From positions 4,712,001-4,776,000 of the forward strand of contig NZ_CP010849.1 of NCBI RefSeq assembly GCF_000931445.1: a stretch of 64,000 bases of DNA, given 5' to 3'. The notes beneath the pieces are model-generated. The model saw only the letters and a program-made list of their open reading frames with translations. It did no database searches and was not told the DNA's origin. The position numbers and the translations under genes are program-made. Below are positions 17,853 to 28,789 of the stretch, piece after piece. This DNA is from Streptomyces cyaneogriseus subsp. noncyanogenus. Lineage in GTDB: Bacteria > Actinomycetota > Actinomycetes > Streptomycetales > Streptomycetaceae. The stretch's first letter is position 1, and each line of letters begins with the position of its first letter.

Positions 17853-18842
17853 ATGACCCGCACTCCCGTGAACGTCACCGTCACCGGCGCGGCCGGCCAG
17901 ATCGGTTACGCCCTGCTGTTCCGCATCGCCTCCGGCCAGCTCCTCGGCGCGGACGTGCCGGTCAAGCTCCGCCTGCTGGAGATCACCCCGGCGCTGAAGG
18001 CGGCCGAGGGCACGGCCATGGAGCTCGACGACTGCGCGTTCCCGCTGCTCCAGGGCATCGAGATCACCGACGACCCGAACGTCGCCTTCGACGGCGCCAA
18101 CGTCGCCCTCCTCGTCGGCGCCCGCCCGCGCACCAAGGGCATGGAGCGCGGTGACCTGCTGGAGGCCAACGGCGGCATCTTCAAGCCGCAGGGCAAGGCC
18201 ATCAACGACCACGCCGCGGACGACATCCGCGTGCTGGTCGTCGGCAACCCGGCCAACACCAACGCGCTCATCGCGCAGGCCGCCGCCCCGGACGTACCGG
18301 CCGAGCGCTTCACCGCGATGACCCGCCTGGACCACAACCGCGCGCTGACCCAGCTCGCCAAGAAGACGGGCTCCACGGTCGCCGACATCAAGCGGCTGAC
18401 CATCTGGGGCAACCACTCCGCCACGCAGTACCCGGACATCTTCCACGCCACCGTCGCCGGCAAGAACGCCGCCGAGGTCGTGGGCGACGAGAAGTGGCTG
18501 GCCGAGGAGTTCATCCCGACCGTCGCCAAGCGCGGCGCCGCCATCATCGAGGCCCGCGGCGCCTCGTCGGCCGCCTCCGCCGCCAACGCCGCCATCGACC
18601 ACGTCTACTCCTGGGTCAACGGCACCCCCGAGGGCGACTGGGTCTCCATGGGCATCCCGTCGGACGGCTCCTACGGCGTCCCGGAGGGCCTGATCTCCTC
18701 CTTCCCGGTCACCTGCAAGGACGGCAAGTACGAGATCGTCCAGGGCCTGGAGATCAACGAGTTCTCCCGCACCCGCATCGACGCCTCCGTCAAGGAGCTG
18801 GAGGAGGAGCGCGAGGCGGTCCGCGGCCTCGGCCTCATCTGA
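17853..18842 (+). CDS. mdh: Malate dehydrogenase
   Basis: This NAD-dependent enzyme interconverts malate and oxaloacetate in the cytosol. The protein has 329 residues. The N-terminal VTVTGAAGQIGYALLFRIASG is the dinucleotide-binding loop of the cytosolic-type MDH class. Catalytic residues are visible: substrate Arg segment RPRTKGMERGDLL (about 91-103), the Asp/Arg/Asn stretch TRLDHNRAL (about 156-164) and catalytic His in IWGNHSATQYPD (about 182-193). A GGAGAACGCC ribosome-binding site precedes the ATG. It is monocistronic, between two terminators. Confidence 0.97.
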   Translation: MTRTPVNVTVTGAAGQIGYALLFRIASGQLLGADVPVKLRLLEITPALKAAEGTAMELDDCAFPLLQGIEITDDPNVAFDGANVALLVGARPRTKGMERGDLLEANGGIFKPQGKAINDHAADDIRVLVVGNPANTNALIAQAAAPDVPAERFTAMTRLDHNRALTQLAKKTGSTVADIKRLTIWGNHSATQYPDIFHATVAGKNAAEVVGDEKWLAEEFIPTVAKRGAAIIEARGASSAASAANAAIDHVYSWVNGTPEGDWVSMGIPSDGSYGVPEGLISSFPVTCKDGKYEIVQGLEINEFSRTRIDASVKELEEEREAVRGLGLI

Positions 18843-18864
18843 TCCGGCCCACGGTGTGATCCCC

Positions 18865-18898
18865 CGGACCCCGGGCCGCGCTCGCGGCCCGGGGTCCG
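18865..18898 (+). terminator. mdh terminator hairpin
   Basis: Arms 18865-18880 and 18883-18898 form a perfect 16-bp GC stem with a 2-nt loop, just after the mdh stop. No T-run. Confidence 0.75.
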
Positions 18899-19115
18899 CC
18901 GTTCCCGTTCCCGGGCCGCCCCGGCGCCCCTCGGCCGGGCCGGCATCCCCGCGCGGCCGGCCGCCGTCCGGCGGCACGGCGACGCGGAGCGGGCCGGTCC
19001 CCGTGGCTCCCGGGCGCCCTTGACATTCCGGTTTTGCCGCGCCGCCGGGTCCCCTATGCTGATGGGCCTTCAACTCGCCCGTCGTCAGCAGACGTTCGCA
19101 CATCGGGGGAACGGC

Positions 19116-20876
19116 GTGAGTAGCGCACACCTGCCACAGCAACCGCAGTCCGGTGCGGCCGGGCCGCCACCGGAGCTCCCACCCGTCGCACCGCACGCCA
19201 GCGAGGCCACCCGGCTGCTCTGCGCGGGCGCCTACCTGGATTCCGGTTACCGCGACCGCGTCATCGAGGACCTCTACCTCGACGAACAGCGGTTCGTCGC
19301 GCCCTCGCTCGGCTACGACGCCGCCCGGGTCCTCGCCCACGCGCTGCGCGCCCGGCGGCAGGAGCTGCTGTGGGCCGCCGCCGTGATCGGGCTGTGGGTG
19401 GTCGGCCTGCCGCTGAGCGGCGGGCTGCTCGCCGGCTTCCTCTGGCCGAGCGTGTTCCTCGCCCTCGCGCCCTGGATCCGGGGACGGGCCGCGCGGCCGC
19501 CCCTGTACCGGCGGATCCCGGCCTTCCTCCTGCGCTGGTGGGGCCGCATCGTCTTCGCGCTGTACCTGATCCTCACGCTCGCCGCCGGCTTCGGAGCCGC
19601 GTTCGAGGAGGACTCCTCGTACGACGACTACGGTTCCTACGGCTACGGCGGCTCCGACGAGCCCGACTTCACCGACGTGGTGGTCCCGGCCGCCGACGGC
19701 ATCGGTGGGCTGTTCGAGCCGTGGCAGGCGTGGTTCGCGATCGCGGTGTTCGCGCTGATCGCGCTGTGCACGGCCGCGCAGCGCAACCAGTTCGCCCGCG
19801 CCCTCGCCGCCGAACTGTCGCCGCAGCGCTTCCCGGACGCCGCCGGCGACCCCGCGGAGCGGGCCGAGGGGGAGCGGTTCCGCCGGCTGATGCACCGCAT
19901 CCGGCTGGAGCAGCACGCACCGCTGGTCATGTACCACGAGGCACGCCCGTTCTGCGGCGCGGGCGCGGCGTACGACACCTGGGTGCTCGCCGTGGAGCTG
20001 CGGCCGGACGAGGACAAGCCGCAGCAGCCGCTCAGCAACCGCGCCATCCTGGACCGCATCCGCCCCCTGCTCGAACAGTTGCGCGTGCCCGCCGAGTACG
20101 CCGGCCCCGGCGTCCGGGACCGGCTGCGCCGCCTGGAGATCGACGAGTGCGTGTTCCTGCCCGCGGAAGGGCTGCTCCGGCGCGACCAGGCACCCTACGG
20201 GCCGCAGGAGTTCGAGCAGCACCGGGCGCGCGCGGTGGAGGAGGGCGGCGAGAAGCGGCGGCACTTCCTGCGGGTGCGCGTCGGCGGCTGGGAGGAGGAG
20301 CTCGTCGTCACGGTCTTCGTGCGCGTCCACACCCAGGGCCGCATGCTGATGCTGGAGATCGCCCCGCATGTGCTGACCCCGGTCCGCGCCGACTTCAAGG
20401 ACGCCGACCGCGCCTGCCACCGCTTCCGCAACAACAACGCCTTCGGCAAGGCGGTGGGCGCCCTCGCCCTGGTGCCGGGCTCCGCGGGCCGCTCCCTGGC
20501 CACCCTGGGGCGGGGCCTGGTGTACGGGTGGCGGCTGCTGACCGGCGGCCACGCGGGCGCGCTGCCCGACGGGCCCGCGGTCTCCGTGCGGGAGCTGGCC
20601 TCGGCGCCCGCCGGGTCCACCTTCCAGGAGATGGACGTCGTCCGCTATCTGCGCGCCGTCCAGGACCGCATCGGCAACGGCGTCCGGCTGGCGCTGTCCG
20701 AGGCCGGGTACGAGACCGGCGAGTTCGTGCAGAAGATCGTGAACATCAGCAACGGCGCCGTGCACATCGGCCGCGTCGAGGGTTCCACCTTCGCCGTCGG
20801 CGACCACGCCAGCGCCAGCTCCTCCACCGGCGGCCCGGGGCCGCAGAAGGGACCCTCCAGCGATGGCAAGCGATGA
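19116..20876 (+). CDS. Membrane protein ending in an amyloid-signalling-like motif
   Basis: About 586 residues. The start is GTG at 19116, preceded by CGGGGGAACGGC. Residues about 85-165 hold membrane helices (LLWAAAVIGLWVVGLPL, then IVFALYLILTLAAGFGAAF) and another follows near 205 (WFAIAVFALIALCTAA). An acidic Tyr/Gly/Asp patch (EDSSYDDYGSYGYGG) sits between them. The soluble C-terminal half is not a family I recognise. Residues 549-565 read VHIGRVEGSTFAVGDHA, nearly repeated in the next gene (VRIGDVSQSTFAIGSHA). Such short IG...TFAIG motifs resemble RHIM/PP-type amyloid signalling motifs that link receptors to effectors. The next gene overlaps by 14 nt. Confidence 0.6.
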   Translation: MSSAHLPQQPQSGAAGPPPELPPVAPHASEATRLLCAGAYLDSGYRDRVIEDLYLDEQRFVAPSLGYDAARVLAHALRARRQELLWAAAVIGLWVVGLPLSGGLLAGFLWPSVFLALAPWIRGRAARPPLYRRIPAFLLRWWGRIVFALYLILTLAAGFGAAFEEDSSYDDYGSYGYGGSDEPDFTDVVVPAADGIGGLFEPWQAWFAIAVFALIALCTAAQRNQFARALAAELSPQRFPDAAGDPAERAEGERFRRLMHRIRLEQHAPLVMYHEARPFCGAGAAYDTWVLAVELRPDEDKPQQPLSNRAILDRIRPLLEQLRVPAEYAGPGVRDRLRRLEIDECVFLPAEGLLRRDQAPYGPQEFEQHRARAVEEGGEKRRHFLRVRVGGWEEELVVTVFVRVHTQGRMLMLEIAPHVLTPVRADFKDADRACHRFRNNNAFGKAVGALALVPGSAGRSLATLGRGLVYGWRLLTGGHAGALPDGPAVSVRELASAPAGSTFQEMDVVRYLRAVQDRIGNGVRLALSEAGYETGEFVQKIVNISNGAVHIGRVEGSTFAVGDHASASSSTGGPGPQKGPSSDGKR

Positions 20877-21216
20877 GCCCACCGTCCGCATCGGCGACGT
20901 CTCGCAGAGCACCTTCGCCATCGGCAGCCACGCGCGCGCCGAGAGCCACCACGGCGCCCCGGCCCCGCGGGACGAGGCCGCCGAGGAACTGCTGAGCGCC
21001 GTACGCGAACTGCGCGCCGACCTGTCCCGGGTCCGGCCCGGCGAGGAGACGGCCCGGCTGGACGAGGCGCTGGCGGAGACCGAGGAGGAGATCACCCGCA
21101 CCGGAACGGCCGGCGCCGGCCGCCTCCAGCGGCTGCGGGAGGTGCTGACGGACACCGAGACCGTCCTGACGCTGTTCGCCTCGGCGGGCGCCGTGGCCGG
21201 GCTGCTGGGGATGTGA
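20863..21216 (+). CDS. Small helical protein with N-terminal amyloid-signalling-like motif
   Basis: 117 residues. Residues 8-24 (VRIGDVSQSTFAIGSHA) align with the C-terminal motif of the upstream protein, sharing V, IG, V, STFA, G and HA. Residues about 37-100 are a charged helical or coiled-coil region with EELLSAVRELRADL and RLDEALAETEEEI. The C-terminus (LTLFASAGAVAGLLGM) is hydrophobic and may touch the membrane. The gene starts within the last codons of its partner with AGAAGGGA upstream, so the two are co-translated. I infer a binding partner acting through homotypic motif contact; no enzymatic domain is visible. Confidence 0.6.
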   Translation: MASDEPTVRIGDVSQSTFAIGSHARAESHHGAPAPRDEAAEELLSAVRELRADLSRVRPGEETARLDEALAETEEEITRTGTAGAGRLQRLREVLTDTETVLTLFASAGAVAGLLGM

Positions 21217-21286
21217 ACCTCCCGGGCAGGCCGCCGGGGAAGCCGTCAGGACGAGCGCCGGGAGAGCGCGCAGGGGAGAGAGGGAC

Positions 21287-22282
21287 GTGATGGGCGGGGG
21301 ACAGCGGTACTGGAACGAGGAGACCCAGCGCTGGGAGGACGGCACGGCGGGGGCTCCCCCCGCCACCCCGCCGCCCCCGCCGCGCCCGGCCTTCTCACCG
21401 CCGGCGCCCCCGGGCCCGGACGGCGGCCCGGCCCCGGATGCCGGCCGCCCGGACGGCGACACCGGCGCCTGGTCCCGGCCCGAGCCGCCGCACACCGCCC
21501 CCTGGCCGCCCGCCGAGGGCGCGGCGCCCGCGCCGGCGGCCGGCACCCGCGGGCCCAGCCGCCGGGTGGTGTGGGCGGTGCTGTCCGGGGCCGCCGTGGC
21601 CGGTGTCGCCGCGGCCCTGGCGCTCACCCTGGTGATCGGCGGCGACGGGGACGGCGGCGGCACCGACGGCGGGACCACCCCCACCGGCGCCTCGACGGCC
21701 CCCACCGGCGAGCCCTCGGAGCAGGCCACGGACAGCTCCGGACCGTCCCCCGACGAGACGGCGGACCCGTCCGGCACCTCCGCCGCGCCGCCCGCCGGAT
21801 ACGAGGTGTACTCCGACCCCGAGGGCTTCACCGTCGCCCGCCCCGCCGGCTGGATCCGTGAGGCGGTCGCCTCCCAGCACGGCATCGACGTCGTCACCTA
21901 CCGCAGCTCCGACGGCGAGCGCCGCCTGCAGCTCTTCGAGGTGGCGGAGGCGTCGCCCGAGGAGTCCTTCGAGCTCTTCCTCTCCGAGGACACCCCCAAG
22001 GCGGAGGGTTTCGAGGAGCTCTCCCTGGAGAACCTCGACGACGGCGATTTCACCGGCACCCGCCTGGAGTACCTCGCCGCGTCGCTCAAGGGCGGGCCCG
22101 ACATCGGCCCCTGGCACGTCGTCGACCTCCGCTTCCAGGCGGCCGACGGCAAGCTGTACGCGATCGCCGCGTACGGCCCCGACGCGGACGGCCGGGAGGA
22201 CGAACGGGAGCTGGTGGAGACGGCTCTCGGCCACTTCTGCCCGCCGTACACCGAGTGCGGGACGGACGCCGGGCTGTTCTGA
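21287..22282 (+). CDS. Membrane-anchored protein with outer DUF-type domain
   Basis: 331 residues; GTG at 21287 (or ATG three bases on) after GGGGAGAGAGGGACG. A Pro-rich cytosolic N-terminus starts with QRYWNEETQRWEDG. One membrane helix (VVWAVLSGAAVAGVAAALAL) sits near residues 100-122. A Ser/Thr/Asp-rich linker leads to an outside domain of about 150 residues (YEVYSDPEGFTVARPAGWIR through ALGHFCPPYTECG), with a Cys pair near the end. This looks like the sensor-type lobes found in Streptomyces kinases and anti-sigma proteins, but I cannot name it. It may belong to the same unit as the motif pair (70-bp gap). Confidence 0.6.
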   Translation: MMGGGQRYWNEETQRWEDGTAGAPPATPPPPPRPAFSPPAPPGPDGGPAPDAGRPDGDTGAWSRPEPPHTAPWPPAEGAAPAPAAGTRGPSRRVVWAVLSGAAVAGVAAALALTLVIGGDGDGGGTDGGTTPTGASTAPTGEPSEQATDSSGPSPDETADPSGTSAAPPAGYEVYSDPEGFTVARPAGWIREAVASQHGIDVVTYRSSDGERRLQLFEVAEASPEESFELFLSEDTPKAEGFEELSLENLDDGDFTGTRLEYLAASLKGGPDIGPWHVVDLRFQAADGKLYAIAAYGPDADGREDERELVETALGHFCPPYTECGTDAGLF

Positions 22283-22419
22283 GTCCCCGCCCGCCTTCCG
22301 CGCCCCGCGCTATGTCCGGCTCTGTCCTGCCTGGTCCGTGACGCAGCACACTTTCGGCCATGAATTCCGCATGCCCGCGAGGGCCGGGGGCAGGGGCTCC
22401 CGGTCCCTGTGAGTGACAC

Positions 22420-22434
22420 CTGTGTGACACAGGG
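22420..22434. promoter_or_regulatory. CCTGTGT-G-ACACAGG palindrome upstream of betaine operon
   Basis: A perfect 15-base palindrome with 7-base arms, ending 33 bp before the aldehyde dehydrogenase start. A related imperfect copy (CCTGTGAGTGACAC) lies just to its left, giving overlapping half-sites. Position and symmetry fit a repressor operator for the betaine genes; the regulator is not in this window. Confidence 0.45.
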
Positions 22435-22467
22435 GCGCCGAACAGGAACGGAAGGCAAAACCGGATC

Positions 22468-23997
22468 ATGGCGGACACGACGCACCATCGGGCAGGCACG
22501 GCACGCACGACCATCCACGCCGGAGGGGAGTGGCTGCACGCCGCCTCCGGCGCCACACGGGAGATCGTCGATCCCGCGGACGCCCTGCCGTTCGCCGTGG
22601 TCGCCGAGGGCGACGAGAAGGACGCCGACCTGGCGGTCGACGCCGCCCGGCGCGCCTTCGACGAGGGCGCCTGGCCGCGCACCCCGGTCGCCGAACGCGC
22701 CGCCCTGCTGCGCCGCGTCGCGGACCTGCTGGTGCGCGACCGCGACGAGCTGGGCCTGCTGGAGAGCCGGGACGCGGGCAAGACCGTCGAGGAGGGCCGC
22801 GTCGACGTCGACTGCGTCGCCGACGCCTTCCGCTACTTCGCCGACCTGGTGGCCGCCGAGGCGCCCGGCCGGGTCGTCGACGCCGGGTCACCGGACGTCC
22901 ACAGTGTCGTCGTGCACGAGCCGGTCGGGGTCTGCGCGATGATCACTCCCTGGAACTACCCCCTGCTCCAGGCCAGTTGGAAGATCGCCCCGGCGCTCGC
23001 GGCCGGCAACACCTTCGTGATCAAGCCGAGCGAGATCACCCCGCTGACCACGGTCGCCCTCGTCGAACTCCTCGTCGAGGCGGGTCTGCCGCCCGGCGTC
23101 GCCAACATCGTCACCGGCCCCGGCCACACCGTGGGCGCCCGGCTCGCCGAGCACCCCGGGGTCGACCTGGTCTCCTTCACCGGCGGCCTGTCCAGCGGCG
23201 TGAAGGTGGCGCAGGCCGCCGCCGCGACCGTGAAGAAGGTCGCACTCGAACTGGGCGGCAAGAACCCCAACGTCGTCTTCGCCGACGCCTGCGCGACCGA
23301 CGAGGGCTTCGACACCGCCGTCGACCAGGCCCTCAACGCCGCGTTCATCCACAGCGGCCAGGTCTGCTCCGCGGGCGCCCGCCTGATCGTGGAGGAGCCG
23401 CTGCGCGAGCGGTTCGTCGAGGAACTCGCCCGCCGGGCGCGGAGGATCCGCCTGGGCCGCGGTACCGAGGACGGCGTCGAGTGCGGGCCGCTCGTCTCCG
23501 CGCAGCAGCGCGCGAAGGTCGAGGCGTACGTCGACTCGGCCCTCAGGGAGGGCGCGGTGCTGCGCTGCGGCGGCCGGCGCCCCGAGCCGTCGCCGCAGCG
23601 GCCGGAGAGCGGCTACTTCTACGAGCCGACCGTCCTCGACGGCTGCCACCGCGGGATGCGGGTGGTGCGCGAGGAGGTCTTCGGGCCGGTCCTCACCGTC
23701 GAGACCTTCCGCACGGAGGACGAGGCCGTCGCCCTCGCCAACGACACCGAATACGGCCTGGCGGGCGCCGTCTGGACCGCCGACGCGGGCCGCGCCCGGC
23801 GGGTGGCCGGACGGCTGCGCCACGGCACCGTCTGGATCAACGACTTCCACCCCTACCTCCCGCAGGCGGAGTGGGGCGGCTTCGGCAGGAGCGGCACCGG
23901 CCGCGAACTCGGACCGGCCGGACTGGCCGAGTACCGCGAGACCAAGCACGTCTACCAGAACCTCGCGCCCAGGCCGGTGCGCTGGTTCGCGGGCTGA
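22468..23997 (+). CDS. betB: Betaine-aldehyde dehydrogenase family protein
   Basis: This NAD(P)-dependent enzyme would oxidise betaine aldehyde to glycine betaine. The 509 residues are typical. Visible motifs are VGVCAMITPWNYPLLQASWK (cofactor site, Asn of catalysis), LELGGKNPNVVF with general base Glu261, and GQVCSAGARL with nucleophile Cys300. EEVFGPVLTVETF is the family C-terminal signature. Substrate is inferred from context: a choline dehydrogenase gene follows and a glycine-betaine ABC transporter after that. First gene of the five-gene unit, with a palindromic operator just upstream. Confidence 0.88.
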   Translation: MADTTHHRAGTARTTIHAGGEWLHAASGATREIVDPADALPFAVVAEGDEKDADLAVDAARRAFDEGAWPRTPVAERAALLRRVADLLVRDRDELGLLESRDAGKTVEEGRVDVDCVADAFRYFADLVAAEAPGRVVDAGSPDVHSVVVHEPVGVCAMITPWNYPLLQASWKIAPALAAGNTFVIKPSEITPLTTVALVELLVEAGLPPGVANIVTGPGHTVGARLAEHPGVDLVSFTGGLSSGVKVAQAAAATVKKVALELGGKNPNVVFADACATDEGFDTAVDQALNAAFIHSGQVCSAGARLIVEEPLRERFVEELARRARRIRLGRGTEDGVECGPLVSAQQRAKVEAYVDSALREGAVLRCGGRRPEPSPQRPESGYFYEPTVLDGCHRGMRVVREEVFGPVLTVETFRTEDEAVALANDTEYGLAGAVWTADAGRARRVAGRLRHGTVWINDFHPYLPQAEWGGFGRSGTGRELGPAGLAEYRETKHVYQNLAPRPVRWFAG

Positions 23998-24149
23998 CCC
24001 GCCGCACACCCGCGTCCCCCCGCCGGGTGCCCGCCCGCGCGGGCACCCGCTCCCCGCGTCGGCCGCACCGGCCGTACGCACCGGCCCCGCGCACGCCCCG
24101 ACTTCCCCGACCGATGTCCCCGCATCCACGCCCAGGAGTGAGCACCCCC

Positions 24150-25678
24150 ATGCCCGAGACCACCCACGACTACGACTACGTCGTCATCGGCGGCGGCACG
24201 GCAGGCTCCGTCATCGCCTCCCGCCTCACCGAGAACCCCGATGTCACCGTCGCCGTCATCGAGGGCGGCCCCAGCGACGTCGGCCGCGACGACGTGCTGA
24301 CGCTGCGCCGCTGGATGGGTCTGCTCGGCGGCGAACTCGACTACGACTACCCCACCACCGAGCAGCCACGCGGCAACTCGCACATCCGGCACAGCCGGGC
24401 CCGGGTGCTGGGCGGCTGCTCCTCCCACAACACGCTGATCGCGTTCAAGCCGCTGCCGTCCGACTGGGACGAGTGGGAGCGGGCCGGCGCCAAGGGCTGG
24501 GGCGCGGTGCAGATGGAGGCGTACTACGCCCGGCTGCTGAACAACATCGTCCCGGTCGACGAGAAGGACCGGAACGCCATCGCCCGTGACTTCGTCGACG
24601 CCGCGCAGGCCGCGCTCGGCGTGCCGCGCGTCGAGGGGTTCAACAGGAAGCCGTTCACCGAGGGCGTCGGCTTCTTCGACCTCGCCTACCACCCGGAGGA
24701 CAACAAGCGCTCCTCGGCGTCGGTGGCCTATCTGCACCCGGTGATGGACGAGCGGCCCAACCTGACGATCTGGCTGGAGACCTGGGCGTACAAGCTCCAC
24801 CTGAACGGCACCCGCGCCGAAGGCGTGCACGTGCGCACCAAGGACGGCGAGGAGGTCCTGGTCCGCGCCCGCAACGAGGTCGTGCTGTGCGCGGGCGCCG
24901 TGGACTCGCCCCGGCTGCTGCTGCACTCGGGCATCGGCCCCGCGGCCGACCTGGAGAAGCTCGGCATACCCGTCGTCCACGACCTGCCCGGCGTCGGCGA
25001 GAACCTGCTCGACCACCCCGAGTCGGTCATCGTCTGGGAGACCCACGGCCCCATCCCGGAGAACTCCGCGATGGACTCCGACGCCGGCCTGTTCGTGCGC
25101 CGCGACCCGGCGCACGCGGGACCCGACCTGATGTTCCACTTCTACCAGATCCCGTTCACGGACAATCCGGAGCGGCTGGGCTACGAGCGGCCCGAGTACG
25201 GCGTCTCGATGACCCCGAACATCCCCAAGCCCAGGAGCCGCGGCCGTCTCTACCTGACCAGCGCCGACCCGTCCGTCAAGCCCGCCCTGGACTTCCGCTA
25301 CTTCACCGACCCCGACGACTACGACGGCCGCACCCTCGTCGACGGCATCCGCATCGCCCGCGAGATCGCGAAGACCGAGCCGCTGGCGGGCTGGCTCAAG
25401 CGCGAGGTGTGCCCCGGCCCCGAGATCGTGGGCGAGGCCGAGCTGAGCGAGTACGCCCGCAAGGCCGCGCACACCGTGTACCACCCGGCGGGCACCTGCC
25501 GGATGGGCGCCGAGGCCGACGAGCTGGCCGTCGTCGACCCCGAGCTGAGGATCCGCGGCCTGGAGGGCATCCGGGTCGCCGACGCCTCCGTCTTCCCGAC
25601 GATGCCCGCGGTCAACCCGATGATCGGCGTCCTCATGGTCGGGGAGCGGGCCGTCGACCTGATCGGCGGTGATGCCCG

Positions 25679-25682
<4 letters not shown>
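24150..25682 (+). CDS. betA: Choline dehydrogenase (GMC oxidoreductase)
   Basis: This FAD enzyme oxidises choline to betaine aldehyde, feeding the preceding aldehyde dehydrogenase. About 510 residues from ATG at 24150 (AGGAG at 24134-24138). The ADP-binding loop is YVVIGGGTAGSVIASRL (residues about 9-25). The GMC signature is HSRARVLGGCSSHNTLIAFK. The catalytic His/Asn region is HTVYHPAGTCRMG, with NPMIGVLMVGERA near the end. The stop overlaps the GTG of the ABC ATPase gene by four bases. The reading frame stays open upstream through the aldehyde dehydrogenase gene, but that is a shadow. Confidence 0.9.
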
Positions 25683-26844
<1,162 letters not shown>

Positions 26845-26845
<1 letters not shown>

Positions 26846-28788
26846 TGGCGACCGCCACCGCGGGCGCCCCGCGCGCCGCCCTCCCCGGCCCGCTGCGCCA
26901 CCGCGCCGCCGGCAAGCTGCTGCTGCTCGCCGTGGCCGCCGCGGTCCTGGTGCCGTTCGCCGCCGCCCGGTGGGGCAGCGGCGGCTGGCCGGCCGCGCTC
27001 ACCGTCGACATCTCCGCGCCGCTGGGCCGGGCCAGCGACTGGATCATCGACAACCGCGACAGCCACCCGCTGTTCCTGTACTTCCTCGGCCACGTCAGCA
27101 ACGCCGTCGTCGTCTCCGTACGCGCCGTCTACCTGCTGCTGCTCGGCGCGGGCTGGGCCGGTGTCACCGCGCTGGGCGCGCTGGTCGCCTGGCGGGTGGC
27201 CGGGGTGCGGCTCGCGCTCGGCACGGCGGCCGCATTCCTCGCCTGCGGTCTGCTCGGCATGTGGGTGCCGACCATGCAGACGCTCGCGCTGATGGTGGTG
27301 GCCGTCGCCGCGTCGGTCGCCGTGGGCGCCCTGCTGGGCCTGGCCGCCGGGCTGTCCAACCGGATGGACCGCGTCCTGCGCCCGGTGCTGGACACCATGC
27401 AGGTGCTCCCGGCCTTCGCCTACCTGCTCCCCGTCGTCCTGGTCTTCGGCATCGGCGTCCCCGCCGCCGTCCTGGCCACCGTCGTCTACGCCGCCCCGCC
27501 CATGGCCCGGCTCACCGCCCTCGGCCTGCGCGGCGCCGACCCGGAGGTGCTGGAGGCGGTCGAGTCCCTCGGCACCACCGCCCGCCAGCGGCTGCTGACC
27601 GCCCGGATCCCGCTGGCCCGCAAGGAACTCCTCCTCGGCCTCAACCAGACGATCATGATGGCGCTCTCCATGGCGGTCATCGCCTCGGTCATCGGCGCGG
27701 GCGGCCTCGGCGACCGCGTCTACCAGGCGCTGGCCTCCGTCGACGTGGGCGCGGCCCTCGCGGCCGGCATCCCGATCGTGCTGCTCGCGGTGGTGCTGGA
27801 CCGGGTCACCGGGGCGGCGGGGGAGCGGCTCGGCACGGCGGGGGGCACGCCGGTCACCTGGCTGTACGTCCTCGCCGCCGCCGTCGCCGTCGCGGTGGCC
27901 GGACGCCTGCTGGGGCGTTCGGACTGGCCCGGGAGCTGGGTGGCCGACATCGCCGGACCGGTCAACCGCGCCGTCGGCTGGATCACCGCGCACCTGCACT
28001 CCGGAGTGCCCTACGTGGGCGGCACCGCCGACTGGGCGGCCGGGTTCACCACCTGGGTGCTGGACCCCGTCCGGGACGGACTGCAAGGGCTGCCCTGGTG
28101 GTCGGTGCTGCTCGCCGTCGCCGCCCTGGCCTGGCTGGTCGGCACCTGGCGCACCGCGCTCACCGCCACCCTCGCCCTGGCCGCGACCGGCGTCCTCGGC
28201 GTGTGGAAGCCGTCACTGGACACCCTGTCGCAGGTGCTGGCGGCCGTCGCCGTCACCCTGGCCACCGGCCTGGCGATCGGGGTGGCCGCCGCCCGCAGCG
28301 ACCGCTGCGAGAGGCTGCTGCGGCCCGTGCTCGACGTCCTCCAGACGATGCCGCAGTTCGTGTACCTGATCCCGGTCGTCGCGCTGTTCGGCGTGGGCCG
28401 CGCGCCCGCCGTGGCCGCCGCGGTCGTCTACGCCCTCCCGGCCGTCGTCCGCATCACCGCCCAGGGCCTGCGCCAGGTCGACCCCGCCGCCCTGGAGTCG
28501 GCCCGCTCGCTCGGCGCCACCGGCGGGCAGCAACTGCGGCAGATCCAGCTGCCGCTGGCCCGCCCGGCGCTGCTGCTCGCCGTCAACCAGGGCGTCGTCC
28601 TGGTCCTCGCCGTCGTCATCATCGGCGGCCTGGTCGGCGGCGGCGCGCTCGGCTACGACGTGGTCTACGGCCTGGCCCAGGGCGATCTGGCGACCGGCCT
28701 GGTGGCCGGTGCGGCCATCGTCTGCCTGGGACTGGTACTGGACCGGGTGACCCAGCCCACCGGCCGCCGCGCCGGGAAGGGAGCGTGA
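26845..28788 (+). CDS. Fused tandem betaine ABC permease (two ProW-like units)
   Basis: About 647 residues. ATG at 26845 overlaps the ATPase stop (TGATG); a GTG three bases earlier is possible. It contains two consecutive ProW/OpuAB-like domains. Unit 1 (about 1-325) has TMQVLPAFAYLLPVVLVFGIG and the ATPase-contact loop EAVESLGTTARQRLLTARIPLA. Unit 2 (about 340-640) repeats this as TMPQFVYLIPVVALFGVG and ESARSLGATGGQQLRQIQLPLA. One chain thus supplies both halves of the pore normally made by a homodimer. The two copies have diverged, so they may differ in ATPase contacts. Confidence 0.9.
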
Positions 28789-28789
28789 C

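Noticed and set aside
19020..19060. TTGACA and TATGCT as a promoter before the motif-pair genes
   Set aside because: The gap between them is 29 bp, too long for a sigma-70-type promoter.
16326..21155. Very long antisense open frame (over 1,600 codons)
   Set aside because: It lies opposite mdh, the membrane protein gene and others. Third-position GC bias creates such shadows; there is no domain or start signal.
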